NCBI GenBank assembly: GCA_018332375.1
Contig: BOPV01000001.1
Location: 2,852,001-2,916,000 of the forward strand
Direction of reading: 5' to 3'
Length of the DNA: 64,000 nucleotides
Source: Roseiterribacter gracilis
GTDB taxonomy: Bacteria; Pseudomonadota; Alphaproteobacteria; BOG-932; Roseiterribacteraceae
Part shown: in pieces, positions 52,548-62,112 of the stretch
Numbering within the stretch: position 1 is the first letter of the stretch
Layout: every line of letters starts with the position of its first letter
Translations under genes and position numbers: made by a program
The notes under the pieces: generated by a model
The model's database searches: none
Told to the model about the DNA's origin: nothing
The model's input: the letters and a program-made list of their open reading frames with translations, nothing else

Positions 52548-53612
52548 TCAACGTCCCAACGCGCGGTGACGCAAAAAGTGATCGGCCAGCACGCAGGCGA
52601 GCATCGCTTCGCCGACCGGCACGGCGCGAATGCCGACGCAGGGATCGTGACGGCCCTTGGTCGAAATCTCGGTCTCTTCGCCGCTGCTGGTAATCGTGCG
52701 CAGCGGCGTCAGGATCGAGCTGGTCGGTTTGACGGCGAAGCGCACGACGACCGGTTGGCCGCTGGAAATCCCGCCCAGCACACCGCCGGCATGGTTCGAC
52801 AAGAAAGTCGGGCCGTGATTGCCGGCGCGCATTTCGTCGGCATTCTGTTCGCCGGTGAATGACGCAGCGGCGAAGCCGGCGCCGATCTCGACGCCCTTCA
52901 CCGCATTGATGCTCATCATCGCGGCAGCGAGATCGGCATCGAGCTTGCCATAGACGGGCGCGCCCCAACCGGCCGGCACGCCTTCGGCAATCACCTCGAC
53001 GATGGCGCCGAGCGACGAGCCGTTCTTGCGCGTCGCGTCGAGATCTTCTTCCCACTTGGAAGCGGTGTCGGCGTCGGGACCGAAGAACGGGTTGCGCGCC
53101 ACTTCGTCCCAATCGAACCGCGCACGGTCGATGGCGCGCGGGCCGATCTGCGTGACGCACCCGCGAATGCGCACGCCATCGCCCAGAATGCGGCGCGCGA
53201 CTGCGCCGGCTGCAACACGCGACGCGGTTTCGCGCGCGCTGCTGCGCCCGCCGCCGCGCGGATCGCGAATGCCGTATTTGGCGTCGTAGGTGTAGTCGGC
53301 GTGACCCGGGCGGTATTTGTCGCTGATCTCGCTGTAATCTTTCGAACGCTGATCGACATTGTCGATCTGCAGCGTGATCGGGTGACCCGTTGTCTGCCCG
53401 TCATAGACGCCGGACAGAATCCGCACCGTGTCGGGTTCGCGACGTTGCGTGGTGAAGCGTGACTGGCCGGGGCGGCGTGCATCGAGAAACGGTTGGATCC
53501 ACGCTTCGTCGAGCGGCAGCAGCGGCGGACATCCATCGACGACGCAACCGATCGCGGGGCCGTGGCTTTCGCCGAACGTCGTGACGCGAAAGAGATGGCC
53601 GAAGCTGTTCAC
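52548..53612 (-). CDS. aroC: chorismate synthase
   Basis: FMN-dependent last enzyme of the shikimate pathway, converting EPSP to chorismate. The 354 residues show the family signatures [17 protein letters not shown] (14-30), [25 protein letters not shown], and the third signature [17 protein letters not shown] with [17 protein letters not shown] near the end. The GTG at 53612 gives the standard N-terminus ([17 protein letters not shown]). It lies 13 bp after fabI and 16 bp before sppA, and is probably co-transcribed with both. Confidence 0.96.
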   Translation of the reverse strand: MNSFGHLFRVTTFGESHGPAIGCVVDGCPPLLPLDEAWIQPFLDARRPGQSRFTTQRREPDTVRILSGVYDGQTTGHPITLQIDNVDQRSKDYSEISDKYRPGHADYTYDAKYGIRDPRGGGRSSARETASRVAAGAVARRILGDGVRIRGCVTQIGPRAIDRARFDWDEVARNPFFGPDADTASKWEEDLDATRKNGSSLGAIVEVIAEGVPAGWGAPVYGKLDADLAAAMMSINAVKGVEIGAGFAAASFTGEQNADEMRAGNHGPTFLSNHAGGVLGGISSGQPVVVRFAVKPTSSILTPLRTITSSGEETEISTKGRHDPCVGIRAVPVGEAMLACVLADHFLRHRALGR

Positions 53613-53625
53613 GCCGGACGGTCGC

Positions 53626-54471
53626 TTATGACGTCGTGCGGTCGGCGATGCTCTGCAGAAGCTGCGCCGTGCCGGCAGCCGCGTCCTGCGCCGTCATGCC
53701 GACAACGTGATAGCCGGAATCGACGTGCAACACTTCGCCGGTCACGCCGGCACCGAGATCCGACAGAAGATACAGCGCAGCGCCGCCGACATCCTGCTGG
53801 CTGACATTGCGCTTCAACGGCGCGTTGAGCTCGTTCCACTTCAAGATGTAGCGGAAATCCGAAATGCCGCTCGCAGCCAGGGTTTTGATCGGGCCGGCCG
53901 AGATCGCGTTGACGCGAATACCGTCGCGACCGAGATCGACGGCGAGATAGCGCACGCTGGCTTCCAGCGCGGCTTTGGCGACGCCCATCACGTTGTAATT
54001 TGGCATCACGCGTTCAGCGCCGTAATAGCTGAGCGTCAGCAGACCGCTGCCGTCCTTCATCAGTCGTGCTGCACGCTGTGCAACCGCGGTGAAGGAGAAG
54101 CACGAAATATCCATCGTCAGCTTGAACACATCGCGCGACGTGTCGCAGTAGCGGCCGTCAAGCGCGGCTTTGTCGGTATAGCCGATTGCGTGCACGACGA
54201 AGTCGAGCGCGCCCCAACGTTTGCCGAGTTCGTCGAACGCAGCGTCGAGCGACGCGTCTTCGCCCACGTCACATGGCAGGACGAGGTCGGAGCCAACACT
54301 TTCGGCAAGCGGTTGTACGCGCTTTTGCAGCGCTTCGCCGACATAGGTGAAGGCCAGCTCGGCGCCGTGCGCAGCAAGCTGTTGGGCAATACCCCAGGCG
54401 ATCGAACGATCGTTCGCGACACCCATGATCAGGCCGCGCTTGCCTGCCATCAGACCGGGTCGATCCGTCAT
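53626..54471 (-). CDS. fabI: enoyl-[acyl-carrier-protein] reductase (NADH)
   Basis: Short-chain-dehydrogenase-fold reductase of 281 residues, completing each cycle of fatty-acid elongation. The FabI pattern is exact: [27 protein letters not shown] for the nucleotide site, and Y149 in SYYGAER, Y159 in PNYN and K166 in VAKAALE, equivalent to E. coli Y146, Y156 and K163. [12 protein letters not shown] is the substrate-binding loop, the site targeted by triclosan-type inhibitors in the family. First gene of fabI-aroC-sppA. Confidence 0.95.
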   Translation of the reverse strand: MTDRPGLMAGKRGLIMGVANDRSIAWGIAQQLAAHGAELAFTYVGEALQKRVQPLAESVGSDLVLPCDVGEDASLDAAFDELGKRWGALDFVVHAIGYTDKAALDGRYCDTSRDVFKLTMDISCFSFTAVAQRAARLMKDGSGLLTLSYYGAERVMPNYNVMGVAKAALEASVRYLAVDLGRDGIRVNAISAGPIKTLAASGISDFRYILKWNELNAPLKRNVSQQDVGGAALYLLSDLGAGVTGEVLHVDSGYHVVGMTAQDAAAGTAQLLQSIADRTTS

Positions 54472-54507
54472 CAGCTCCTCGAGAGAATCGCGGCAAAAGA
54501 ATCAGCG

Positions 54508-54544
54508 TAGAAAAAGCCGCCGCATCCTATTCGGACGCGGCGGC
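54508..54544 (-). terminator. intrinsic terminator of the glycine-zipper lipoprotein gene
   Basis: On the minus strand, a 12-bp stem with one G-T wobble (54544-54533 with 54527-54516) and a 5-nt loop is followed by TTTTTCTAC. It lies about 63 bp beyond the lipoprotein stop and upstream of fabI. Confidence 0.82.
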
Positions 54545-54607
54545 ACCTTCCTAGCACGGGTGCGGACGGATCAGGGCAGACGCCTGACGCACCGCAGCAC
54601 TGATTTT

Positions 54608-55114
54608 TTACGAAACGACCTGCCAGCTCCCGTCGGGATTCCGGCAAGCCGTACCATTCGCGTCCTGCTTACGGCCGCCGATAAAGACCGTTTGCGTATA
54701 TTCACGGCAGTAGCGGCCGTCCGGCGACTGATAGGCACGCTGCGGCACCGTGTAGCCGTAGTTACCCGTGTCCGGGTTCCTCCACTCGTTGCGCGAATTG
54801 GCATAGCCGGTTTCGAGCGCACGATTGGTCGATTGGTCGAGATAGGCACGGTCGGCACGATCCATCGACTTGCCGACTTCACTGCCGAGCAGGCCGCCCA
54901 GCAGCACGCCGCCGATCGTTGCCGCGGCCTTGCCGCCGCCGGCACCGAACTGGCTGCCGACCAGGCCACCCAGGCCCGCACCGACCAGCGCGCCGCCCGT
55001 CTGTTTGTTCATGCCGGGACCGTACGGGTCCTGTTGGCAGGCCGTCAGCGCCAGCGTGCCCGCCAGCAGCGGGACAAGCGCAATGGCCCTGGTCTTCTTC
55101 AGAGTCGGCCTCAT
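54608..55114 (-). CDS. 17-kDa surface-antigen-like lipoprotein with glycine-zipper domain
   Basis: Lipoprotein of 168 residues. The signal peptide ends in lipobox LTAC with lipidated C26. Residues 40-85 form a glycine-zipper (TGGALVGAGLGGLVGSQFG, GGVLLGGLLGSEVG), likely a membrane-inserting helical hairpin. The C-terminal half (QRAYQSPDGRYCREYTQTV, ACRNPDGSWQVV) is the rickettsial 17-kDa surface antigen/SlyB-like domain. Expected in the outer-membrane inner leaflet. ATG at 55114 has a purine-rich RBS. It is monocistronic with its own terminator and divergent from pdxH by 71 bp. Confidence 0.9.
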   Translation of the reverse strand: MRPTLKKTRAIALVPLLAGTLALTACQQDPYGPGMNKQTGGALVGAGLGGLVGSQFGAGGGKAAATIGGVLLGGLLGSEVGKSMDRADRAYLDQSTNRALETGYANSRNEWRNPDTGNYGYTVPQRAYQSPDGRYCREYTQTVFIGGRKQDANGTACRNPDGSWQVVS

Positions 55115-55185
55115 GGGTTCTCTCTTCCTTCCTTCGAAGCTAGGTTCGCGGCCCCGGCGAAGTTCGTGCGGAGCCCTGGTCCACG

Positions 55186-55827
55186 ATGCAACGTGGCAAT
55201 TCCGGCGACAACGCGGCAACCCTCGGTGCAGGTCCCGTGGAACTCGAAACTTTCGATCCGTACACGCAGTTCCAGCTGTGGTTTGACGCAGCCAAGGCAA
55301 GCGAGCCGAACGACCCCGACGCGATGGCGCTGGCCACGGTCGACGCCGCCGGACGCCCGTCGGTGCGCATGGTGCTGCTGAAAGGCGTCGATCGCCGCGG
55401 CTTCGTTTTCTACACCAACAACCAAAGCCGCAAAGGCCAGGAGCTGGCCGCAACCCAGCGCGCAGCCTTGTGCCTGCACTGGAAATCGCTGCGCCGGCAG
55501 GTCCGGATCGAAGGCCCGGTCGTGCCGGTCAGCGAACAAGAGGCCGACGCCTATTTCCGCAGCCGGTCGCGCGGCAGCCGCTTGGCCGCGCGCGCCTCGG
55601 ACCAATCGCGGCCGCTCAAGGATCGCGCCACCTTGCTGGCACGCTGGGCTGCCGAGACCGAGAAATTCGGCGAAACCGACCCGGTGCCGCGCCCGGCGCA
55701 TTGGTCGGGCTGGCGCGTCGAACCCGAGACGATCGAATTCTGGTCCGACGGCGAATTCCGCCTGCACGACCGGTTCGTGTTCCGCCGCAGCGGCGAGAAC
55801 TGGTCGGTCGAACGGCTGTATCCGTGA
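55186..55827 (+). CDS. pdxH: pyridoxamine/pyridoxine 5'-phosphate oxidase
   Basis: FMN enzyme of 213 residues that oxidises PNP and PMP to pyridoxal 5'-phosphate. Conserved segments are DAMALATVDAAGRPSVRMVLLKGVD, GFVFYTNNQSRKGQEL, VRIEGPVVPVSEQEADAYFRSRSRGSRLAARASDQS, and the C-terminal WSGWRVEPETIEFW...RLHDRFVFRR...W-VERLYP. The C-terminus RLYP matches the invariant end of functional PdxH. It overlaps the following CDF gene by 4 bp (GTGA). Confidence 0.95.
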   Translation: MQRGNSGDNAATLGAGPVELETFDPYTQFQLWFDAAKASEPNDPDAMALATVDAAGRPSVRMVLLKGVDRRGFVFYTNNQSRKGQELAATQRAALCLHWKSLRRQVRIEGPVVPVSEQEADAYFRSRSRGSRLAARASDQSRPLKDRATLLARWAAETEKFGETDPVPRPAHWSGWRVEPETIEFWSDGEFRLHDRFVFRRSGENWSVERLYP

Positions 55828-56726
55828 CCGCCGGAGGCGCGCGCCGCGCCGCCTTTGCCAGCGTTGCCGCAGCTCTGTTGCTGATCTTCAGCAAGGCCGC
55901 CGCCTATCTCGCATCGAATTCAGTCGCGGTTTTGTCGTCGCTGATTGATTCGTCGGTCGATCTGCTGGCGTCGGCGGTGACGTTGTTCAGCGTGCTGCAT
56001 GCATCGAAGCCAGCCGACCGGCATCACCGCTTCGGACATGGCAAAGCCGAACCGCTGGCCGCATTGGTGCAAGCCGCGTTCGTCGTCGGCTCCGCCGTGC
56101 TGCTGACGATTCAGGCTGGTGCCAAAGCGCTCGATCCGCAGCCGATCGCCAATGAGGGCTGGGCCTTGGCGGTTATGGGGTTTTCGATCGTCATCACGGC
56201 GATTCTGGTTAGTTTTCAGCGTCGCGTCGTGGCTGCAACCGGATCGGTTGCGGTGGCTGCCGACAGCATCCATTACGCCAGCGATCTCGCTACCAACGCC
56301 GCCGTCATCGTCGCGCTGGTGTTGGTGAAATTGACCGGCAGCGTGTGGTGGGACGTCGGCTTGGGATTCATCGTCGGTCTGTGGCTGGTCTACAGCGCGA
56401 CGCGCATCGCGCGTGGATCGCTGGATCTGCTGATGGACCGCGAGTTGCCGGAAGAGTCGCGCGCCGAAATCAAACGCATCGTGCATGCGCATCCCGACAC
56501 GCGCGGTCTGCACGATCTACGCACGCGCAGTTCCGGCACCGCCGATTTCATCGAGCTGCATCTGGAATTGGAAGGCGAGCTGTCGCTGACCCGCGCGCAC
56601 GAGATTGCCGATGTGATCGAACAGCAATTGCGCGCCGCCTTCCCGCGGGCCGAGATTCTGATCCATCAGGAGCCGGCCGGGCTCGACGACCATCGGCTGG
56701 ACCACCAGATCGCCCGTGGCGCGTAG
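55824..56726 (+). CDS. cation diffusion facilitator transporter (FieF-like)
   Basis: Inner-membrane metal/proton antiporter of 300 residues starting with GTG at 55824. Six helices carry the FieF-type site: SSLIDSSVDLL in helix 2 (two aspartates) and ADSIHYASDL in helix 5 (His and Asp). KPADRHHRFGHGKAEPLAAL is the characteristic helix 2-3 loop. A cytoplasmic C-terminal domain (HPDTRGLHDLRTRSSGTADFIELHLELEGELSL) follows. Fe(II)/Zn(II) efflux is likely. It differs from the His-rich ZitB-type gene at 33.5 kb. Coupled to pdxH by a 4-bp overlap. Confidence 0.9.
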   Translation: MTAGGARRAAFASVAAALLLIFSKAAAYLASNSVAVLSSLIDSSVDLLASAVTLFSVLHASKPADRHHRFGHGKAEPLAALVQAAFVVGSAVLLTIQAGAKALDPQPIANEGWALAVMGFSIVITAILVSFQRRVVAATGSVAVAADSIHYASDLATNAAVIVALVLVKLTGSVWWDVGLGFIVGLWLVYSATRIARGSLDLLMDRELPEESRAEIKRIVHAHPDTRGLHDLRTRSSGTADFIELHLELEGELSLTRAHEIADVIEQQLRAAFPRAEILIHQEPAGLDDHRLDHQIARGA

Positions 56727-56740
56727 GCGCCACGCTTTAG
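56715..56740 (+). terminator. weak intrinsic terminator at the CDF stop
   Basis: CGTGGCGC (56715-56722) and GCGCCACG (56727-56734) flank GTAG, which contains most of the TAG stop, followed by CTTTAG. The U-tract is short, so efficiency is doubtful. Confidence 0.45.
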
Positions 56741-56859
56741 ATTAAAGGTCGGGTGCGTAGGCGCCGTAAATGAGGCCTGGGGCCGTAGACCCCGGCATTA
56801 ACTTGTCTCTATAAGTTCGACGATTAATTCGCAGCGCATCAACGGGATAGGTCATAACG

Positions 56860-57270
56860 ATGGCCACGGAAAACACCTCCACGCCGACCGTCGGCACCGG
56901 CCGACCGCTTTCGCCGCATCTGCAGATCTATCGCTGGCACCTGTCGATGGTGCTTTCGATCGTGCATCGCGCGACCGGCGTCGCCCTGGCCGGCGGCCTG
57001 CTGCTCTTCTCGTGGTGGATTCTGGCGCTGGCCAGCGGTCCCGAAGCCTTCGCCCATCTGCGCGGCTTCATCGGTTCGCCGTTCGGTCTGTTCCTGCTGC
57101 TGGGCTGGACCTGGTCGCTGTTCTTTCATCTCGCAAATGGCATCCGCCATCTGATCTGGGACACAGGTGCGGCGCTCGACCTGCCGTCGGTGAAAACCGG
57201 CGGTGTGATCGTGCTCGTGCTTTCGGTTCTGCTGACCGCAGTCGCCTGGGCGACTGTCTACGTTCTGTAA
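56860..57270 (+). CDS. sdhC: succinate dehydrogenase cytochrome b556 subunit
   Basis: Membrane anchor of complex II, 136 residues with three transmembrane helices. The hallmark RPLSPHLQIYRWHLSMVLSIVHRATG (15-40) includes the conserved His/Ser/Arg near the quinone site, and FFHLANGIRHLIWD near residue 88 provides the haem-ligand histidine. First gene of sdhCDAB. The 133-bp upstream gap is AT-richer, with a possible promoter around TTAACTTGTCTCTATAAG. Confidence 0.94.
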   Translation: MATENTSTPTVGTGRPLSPHLQIYRWHLSMVLSIVHRATGVALAGGLLLFSWWILALASGPEAFAHLRGFIGSPFGLFLLLGWTWSLFFHLANGIRHLIWDTGAALDLPSVKTGGVIVLVLSVLLTAVAWATVYVL

Positions 57271-57279
57271 GAGGCGAAC

Positions 57280-57681
57280 ATGTCGTCGTCGCGCATTCGC
57301 TCCTACGCAGCACCGCTCGCTCGCGCGCGTGGTCTGGGCTCCGCCAAAGAAGGCGTCGAACATTGGTGGCTGCAGCGCCTCACCGCGCTGGCGCTGGTGG
57401 TTCTGACCTTGTGGTTCGTGTGGGTCGTCGTGCGCCTGTCGCACGCCACGCACGACCAGGCGTTGGCCTTCGTCGCGCAGCCTTGCAACACGGTGCTGTT
57501 GATCCTGACCTCAGTGACGTCGTTCTGGCACGCCGCGCTGGGTTTGCAGGTCGTGTACGAAGACTATATCGGCCATGAAGGCGCGCGCCTCGGCGCGATC
57601 GTTCTCACCAAATTCGCCGCGGTGGTGTTGATCGCCGCGACTTGCATCGCGGTGCTGCGCATCGCTTTCGGAGTCGTCTGA
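57280..57681 (+). CDS. sdhD: succinate dehydrogenase hydrophobic membrane anchor subunit
   Basis: Complex II anchor of 133 residues with three helices. Conserved features are [21 protein letters not shown] near the N-terminus and [20 protein letters not shown], which contains the second haem/quinone-site residues (H-x-x-L-G-x-x-x-x-x-x-D-Y). It lies 9 bp after sdhC, and its TGA overlaps the sdhA ATG by one base (TGATG). Confidence 0.93.
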   Translation: MSSSRIRSYAAPLARARGLGSAKEGVEHWWLQRLTALALVVLTLWFVWVVVRLSHATHDQALAFVAQPCNTVLLILTSVTSFWHAALGLQVVYEDYIGHEGARLGAIVLTKFAAVVLIAATCIAVLRIAFGVV

Positions 57682-59474
57682 TGTCGACTGCTTATCCGAT
57701 CATCGAACACGAATACGACGTCGTCATCGTCGGTGCCGGCGGTGCCGGCCTGCGCGCTGCGGTCGGCATGGTCGAACGCGGTTTGAAGACCGCCGTGATT
57801 ACCAAAGTGTTCCCGACGCGCAGCCACACGGTCGCAGCGCAAGGCGGCATCTCGGCTGCGCTCGGCAATATGGGCGACGACGATTGGCGCTGGCACATGT
57901 ACGACACCGTCAAAGGGTCGGACTGGCTCGGCGACCAGGACGCGATCGAATATATGTGTCGCGAGGCGATCCCCGCGATCATCGAGCTGGAACATTACGG
58001 CGTTCCGTTCAGCCGCACCGAAGCGGGCAAGATCTATCAGCGCGCCTTTGGCGGCATGACGACCAAGTACGGTGAAGGCACCGCCTATCGCACCTGCGCC
58101 GCGGCCGACCGTACCGGTCACGCGATGCTGCACACGCTGTATCAGCAGGCGTTGAAGCATCAGGCCGAATTTTTCATCGAGTATTTCGCGCTCGATCTGG
58201 TGATGGACGACGAGGGCGGTTGCCGCGGCGTCATGGCGTGGAATCTCGACGATGGTTCGATCCATCGTTTCCGCGCGCATCAGACCGTGTTGGCGACGGG
58301 CGGCTATGGCCGCGCCTATTTCAGCGCGACCTCGGCCCATACCTGCACCGGCGACGGCGGCGGCATGGTGTTGCGCGCAGGCCTGCCGCTGCAGGACATG
58401 GAATTCGTGCAGTTCCATCCGACCGGCATTTACGGCGCCGGCTGTCTGATCACCGAAGGCGTGCGCGGTGAAGGCGGCTATCTCACCAATTCAAACGGCG
58501 AGCGCTTCATGGAGCGCTACGCGCCGAGCGCGAAAGACCTCGCCAGCCGCGACGTCGTCTCGCGTTCGATGACGGTTGAGATTCGCGAAGGCCGCGGCGT
58601 CGGCCCGCACAAAGATCACATCCATCTGCATATCGAACATATCGATCCGGCGATCATCCATCAGCGCCTGCCCGGCATTTCCGAGACTGCAAAAGTCTTC
58701 GCCGGCGTCGACGTGACCAAGGAACCGATCCCGGTGCAGCCGACCGTCCACTACAATATGGGCGGCATCCCAACCAACTTCCGCACCGAAGTGCTGAATC
58801 CCAGCGACACCGACAAGGATCGTGTCGTGCCGGGTCTGATGGCGGTCGGCGAAGCCGCTTGCGTGTCGGTGCACGGCGCCAACCGTCTTGGTTCGAATTC
58901 GCTGCTCGATCTCGTCGTGTTCGGTCGCGCAGCCGCAATCCGCGCCGCCGAAGTGGTCGAAGCCGGTGCGTCGCATCGTTCGGTGCCGCAGTCGGAAACC
59001 GATCGCGCGCTGTCGCATTTCGATCGCTGGCGCAACGCGAAGGGTTCGCTGCCGACCTCGAAAGTGCGCCTCGAAATGCAGAAGGTGATGCAGACCGACG
59101 TCGCCGTGTTCCGCACCGGTGAATCGCTCGAAGCCGGCAAGAAGGGCATGGAGCAGGTCTGGTCCAAGCGCGGCGACATCAACGTGTCGGATCGTTCGAT
59201 GATCTGGAATTCAGATCTGGTCGAAACGCTGGAACTCGACAATCTGATGGCGCAGGCGGTTGCGACCGTGCATTCGGCGTTGAACCGCAAGGAAAGCCGC
59301 GGCGCCCATGCGCGCGAAGATTTCCCGGATCGCGACGACGTCAATTGGATGAAGCACTCGACCGTGTGGGTCGACGTGGAGAAAGGCACGACGCGCCTCG
59401 GCGATCGTCCGGTGCATCTCAACACGCTGACCAACGAAGTGCAGACCTTCCCGCCGAAAAAGCGCGTCTACTAA
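57681..59474 (+). CDS. sdhA: succinate dehydrogenase flavoprotein subunit
   Basis: FAD-binding catalytic subunit of 597 residues. The dinucleotide motif [14 protein letters not shown] lies at about 17-30, with [17 protein letters not shown] carrying the histidine that covalently binds FAD. The [11 protein letters not shown] and SRSM/R active-site segments are present ([14 protein letters not shown]), and [29 protein letters not shown] is conserved. It oxidises succinate to fumarate in the TCA cycle, passing electrons to SdhB. Confidence 0.96.
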   Translation: MSTAYPIIEHEYDVVIVGAGGAGLRAAVGMVERGLKTAVITKVFPTRSHTVAAQGGISAALGNMGDDDWRWHMYDTVKGSDWLGDQDAIEYMCREAIPAIIELEHYGVPFSRTEAGKIYQRAFGGMTTKYGEGTAYRTCAAADRTGHAMLHTLYQQALKHQAEFFIEYFALDLVMDDEGGCRGVMAWNLDDGSIHRFRAHQTVLATGGYGRAYFSATSAHTCTGDGGGMVLRAGLPLQDMEFVQFHPTGIYGAGCLITEGVRGEGGYLTNSNGERFMERYAPSAKDLASRDVVSRSMTVEIREGRGVGPHKDHIHLHIEHIDPAIIHQRLPGISETAKVFAGVDVTKEPIPVQPTVHYNMGGIPTNFRTEVLNPSDTDKDRVVPGLMAVGEAACVSVHGANRLGSNSLLDLVVFGRAAAIRAAEVVEAGASHRSVPQSETDRALSHFDRWRNAKGSLPTSKVRLEMQKVMQTDVAVFRTGESLEAGKKGMEQVWSKRGDINVSDRSMIWNSDLVETLELDNLMAQAVATVHSALNRKESRGAHAREDFPDRDDVNWMKHSTVWVDVEKGTTRLGDRPVHLNTLTNEVQTFPPKKRVY

Positions 59475-59488
59475 AAGGCTGACAGAAC

Positions 59489-60265
59489 ATGGCCGAATTC
59501 ACGCTTCCCAAAAACTCGAAGATCCGCACGGGCAAAACGCACCCGAAGCCGGCCACTTCGAAGAAGCCAAAGACGTTCAAGATCTATCGTTGGTCCCCCG
59601 ACGATGGGCAGACGCCTAGCATCGACACGTACGAGATCGATCTCGCCAATTGCGGCCCGATGGTTCTCGACGCGCTGCTGCACATCAAGAACGACATCGA
59701 CCAGACGCTGACCTTGCGTCGTTCGTGCCGTGAAGGCATTTGCGGTTCCTGCGCGATGAATATCGACGGCATGAACACGCTGGCCTGCACCAAGGCGATC
59801 GACGAGATCGACGGCGACGTGAAGATCAATCCGTTGCCGCACATGCCGGTGATCAAGGATCTGATCCCCGACCTGACGCATGTCTATGCGCAGCTCACTT
59901 CGATCGAGCCGTGGATGAAGACGCAGTCGTCGCCGCCGTCGCGCGAACGTCTGCAAAGCCCGGAAGAGCGCGCCAAGCTCGACGGTCTCTATGAATGCAT
60001 CCTGTGCTTCTGCTGCTCGACCTCGTGTCCGAGCTATTGGTGGTCGGGCGATCGCTATCTCGGTCCTGCGATTTTGCTGCAGGCCTATCGCTGGATTGCC
60101 GACAGCCGTGACGAAGCGACCGGCGAACGTCTCGACAATCTCGAAGATCCGTTCCGCCTCTATCGCTGCCACACGATCATGAACTGCACGACGACGTGCC
60201 CGAAGGGGTTGAACCCCGCCAAGGCGATCGCCGAAATCAAAAAGCTGATGGTGGTTCGCCGCTAA
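59489..60265 (+). CDS. sdhB: succinate dehydrogenase iron-sulphur subunit
   Basis: Electron-transfer subunit of 258 residues with all cluster ligands: [2Fe-2S] in [22 protein letters not shown], [4Fe-4S] in [16 protein letters not shown], and [3Fe-4S] in [17 protein letters not shown]. The basic N-terminal extension ([19 protein letters not shown]) is typical of alphaproteobacteria. It ends the sdhCDAB operon and is followed by a strong terminator. Confidence 0.96.
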   Translation: MAEFTLPKNSKIRTGKTHPKPATSKKPKTFKIYRWSPDDGQTPSIDTYEIDLANCGPMVLDALLHIKNDIDQTLTLRRSCREGICGSCAMNIDGMNTLACTKAIDEIDGDVKINPLPHMPVIKDLIPDLTHVYAQLTSIEPWMKTQSSPPSRERLQSPEERAKLDGLYECILCFCCSTSCPSYWWSGDRYLGPAILLQAYRWIADSRDEATGERLDNLEDPFRLYRCHTIMNCTTTCPKGLNPAKAIAEIKKLMVVRR

Positions 60266-60285
60266 GGCGCAGCATCGAAAGAAAG

Positions 60286-60316
60286 AAAAAGGCGGCCGAA
60301 CGGCCGCCTTTTTTGT
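60286..60316. terminator. intrinsic terminator of the sdh operon
   Basis: AAAAAGGCGGCCG / CGGCCGCCTTTTT with an AA loop (60286-60313), 20 bp after the sdhB stop. A-rich and T-rich flanks make it usable by the convergent MFS gene as well. Confidence 0.9.
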
Positions 60317-60318
60317 TG

Positions 60319-61587
60319 TTACCGCGTGGGCGCGGTTTCGACGATGGTTTGTACGCGCAGCGACGCGGCGCGTTTTTCGACGAAGCGTTCGACTGCCCAG
60401 ATCAACGGCGGCACGACCAGGATCAACGCGATCGCGGCGGTCGCGATCGGCGGCATGCCGCCCAACGCACCGCCCGGCAATTCGATCAGCACTGCTGACG
60501 CCACGAACGCCGCGCACGAGCTCGACAGCGCCTGCACCGACGAGGTCATCGACATGAAACGCGCGCGTTCGGGTGCGTCGGGCACTTTCGACGTCACGGT
60601 TGACACGACGACGAAGCGCGATGCGTTGGCGCCCATGAAGAGCGGGAACAGCACGTAGAGCGACACTGGAAGATTGGTGGCGAGAAACACCGCCCAGATC
60701 GCGAAGATGTTCACGATCGCTGCTGTCAACGCGATGGCCGTGCCGCCAAACCGATCGACGCCGATGCCGGCATAGCGCGTGACGAAAAAGCCGACGACGC
60801 CGCCCAGCATGTACAGCACGCCGATCTGTTCGCGCGGGAAGCCGCGATTGAACTGAATCCAGGCGCTGAAATTCGGGATCAGCATAAAGCCGGTGATCAT
60901 CGCCAACCCGACCAGCAACATCGCGATGCGCGCCATCGGCTTGGACAGAAGCCGACCAAAATCAGCAAGACTGACCGCACGCGAAGCTGCGTCGCCGGTC
61001 TGCAAATGCGCGCGCTGCGGCGGCATCGCCCACACGACCAGCATCGCAACCACGGCGCCGAACGTGGCGACGGCAAAGAACGGCATGCGCCAGCCGCCGA
61101 GCGTTGCCAGTTCGAGCGCGAGCGGAATGCCAATCGTGCTCGCCACAGCGAAGGACGCGCTGACCATACCCATCGCGCGACCGCGCCGTTGCGGCGGTAC
61201 GGAGTCAGCAATGATGGCGAGCGCGATTGCGGTCGCAGGGCCGCCGAAAAATCCCGCAAGGATGCGCGCGCCCAGCATGGTCGGCAGATCGACCGCAAAA
61301 CCGCCCAGCGCGGTTGCAATCACCAACCCGCCGATTGCGACCGCCAACGCCTGGCGCCGGTCAAACCGGTCGAGCAACACGGCACCGATCAGGCCGGCGA
61401 TGAATCCGGCTGCCGTATAGGCGCCGCCAACATAACCAAGATGCGACGTCGGGATGCCCAACGCCGTCGCGAAGTCCGGCCCAAGCGGCAGCACCATCAT
61501 GAAATCGAGCACGTTGACGAGCTGAACGGCGGCAACGAGGAGCGTGATCCGACGCTCGACTGGCGTCAGTTGGGAAGCAGCGGACAA
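60319..61587 (-). CDS. MFS transporter (DHA1-like)
   Basis: Major-facilitator protein of 422 residues with twelve hydrophobic helices. The motif-A-like loop is DRFDRRQALAVAIGG after helix 2, and LGARILAGFFGGPATAIALAIIADSVPPQRRGRAMGMVSA is the classic helix 4-5 segment of DHA1 drug/metabolite exporters. A second motif A copy reads YAGIGVDRFGG. I chose TTG at 61587, preceded by GAGG, because the upstream extension is arginine/proline-rich and unconserved. The substrate is unknown; the family includes efflux of drugs, sugars and arabinose-like compounds. Confidence 0.85.
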   Translation of the reverse strand: MSAASQLTPVERRITLLVAAVQLVNVLDFMMVLPLGPDFATALGIPTSHLGYVGGAYTAAGFIAGLIGAVLLDRFDRRQALAVAIGGLVIATALGGFAVDLPTMLGARILAGFFGGPATAIALAIIADSVPPQRRGRAMGMVSASFAVASTIGIPLALELATLGGWRMPFFAVATFGAVVAMLVVWAMPPQRAHLQTGDAASRAVSLADFGRLLSKPMARIAMLLVGLAMITGFMLIPNFSAWIQFNRGFPREQIGVLYMLGGVVGFFVTRYAGIGVDRFGGTAIALTAAIVNIFAIWAVFLATNLPVSLYVLFPLFMGANASRFVVVSTVTSKVPDAPERARFMSMTSSVQALSSSCAAFVASAVLIELPGGALGGMPPIATAAIALILVVPPLIWAVERFVEKRAASLRVQTIVETAPTR

Positions 61588-61794
61588 GAAGAGAGACCTC
61601 GAAGAAGGCGGCGCACGGAACGGCGCACCGAGCGGGGATGAACTTACACGTCGGACGGCGAGAACAAGGGGGCCGCAAAGAACAAGGGCCGCCCTCCGGT
61701 GTACGGAAGACGGCCCCTCGGTGCGAGGCATGCCCCGCGTGGTTCGGCGCTGTTCGCGCCTCCCGGGGACGATCCCCGGTTCAGTTCGGCCGGG

Positions 61795-61884
61795 TTAACC
61801 GGTCAGGAACTGCAACGCTGTGAATCCCAGCGCGCCGACAACAGCGACGCCGAGCATGTAATACAGCGTGTTCTTGCTTGCCAT
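61795..61884 (-). CDS. 29-residue membrane peptide
   Basis: ATG at 61884 with a strong RBS (GGGGAGGA, six bases away) opens a 29-codon frame: MASKNTLYY, a single helix (MLGVAVVGALGFTALQFL) and TG. The RBS quality and the clean hydrophobic helix argue for translation. A hairpin of CCGGGGA/TCCCCGG follows downstream on the same strand (61772-61756 region). It sits alone in the gap between the MFS and homospermidine synthase genes. No family is recognised. Confidence 0.5.
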   Translation of the reverse strand: MASKNTLYYMLGVAVVGALGFTALQFLTG

Positions 61885-62112
61885 CGACGTTCCTCCCCAA
61901 TCTTGCGCCGGCTCTTTTTGCTTGTTTGGCCGACCTGTGCGACAGCCTGCCGCACTGCGACGTTCTAACGCGATTCAGACGGCCAGGGCAAGCGCCGTAT
62001 TTGGCCTGTCCGCCATTTGCACGCCCCGCAAAGCTTGACGATCCCCGTCCGTATCCTGTTTTTGCGGCTCCGCCTTTTTCCGTTTCCGTCCAGCCCTTTT
62101 TGAGGTCCGTCC

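Noticed and set aside
61588..61794. Several short plus-strand frames in the GC-rich gap upstream of the MFS gene
   Set aside because: They are Arg/Pro/Gly-rich, lack ribosome-binding sites, and overlap the likely leader region of the minus-strand MFS gene.
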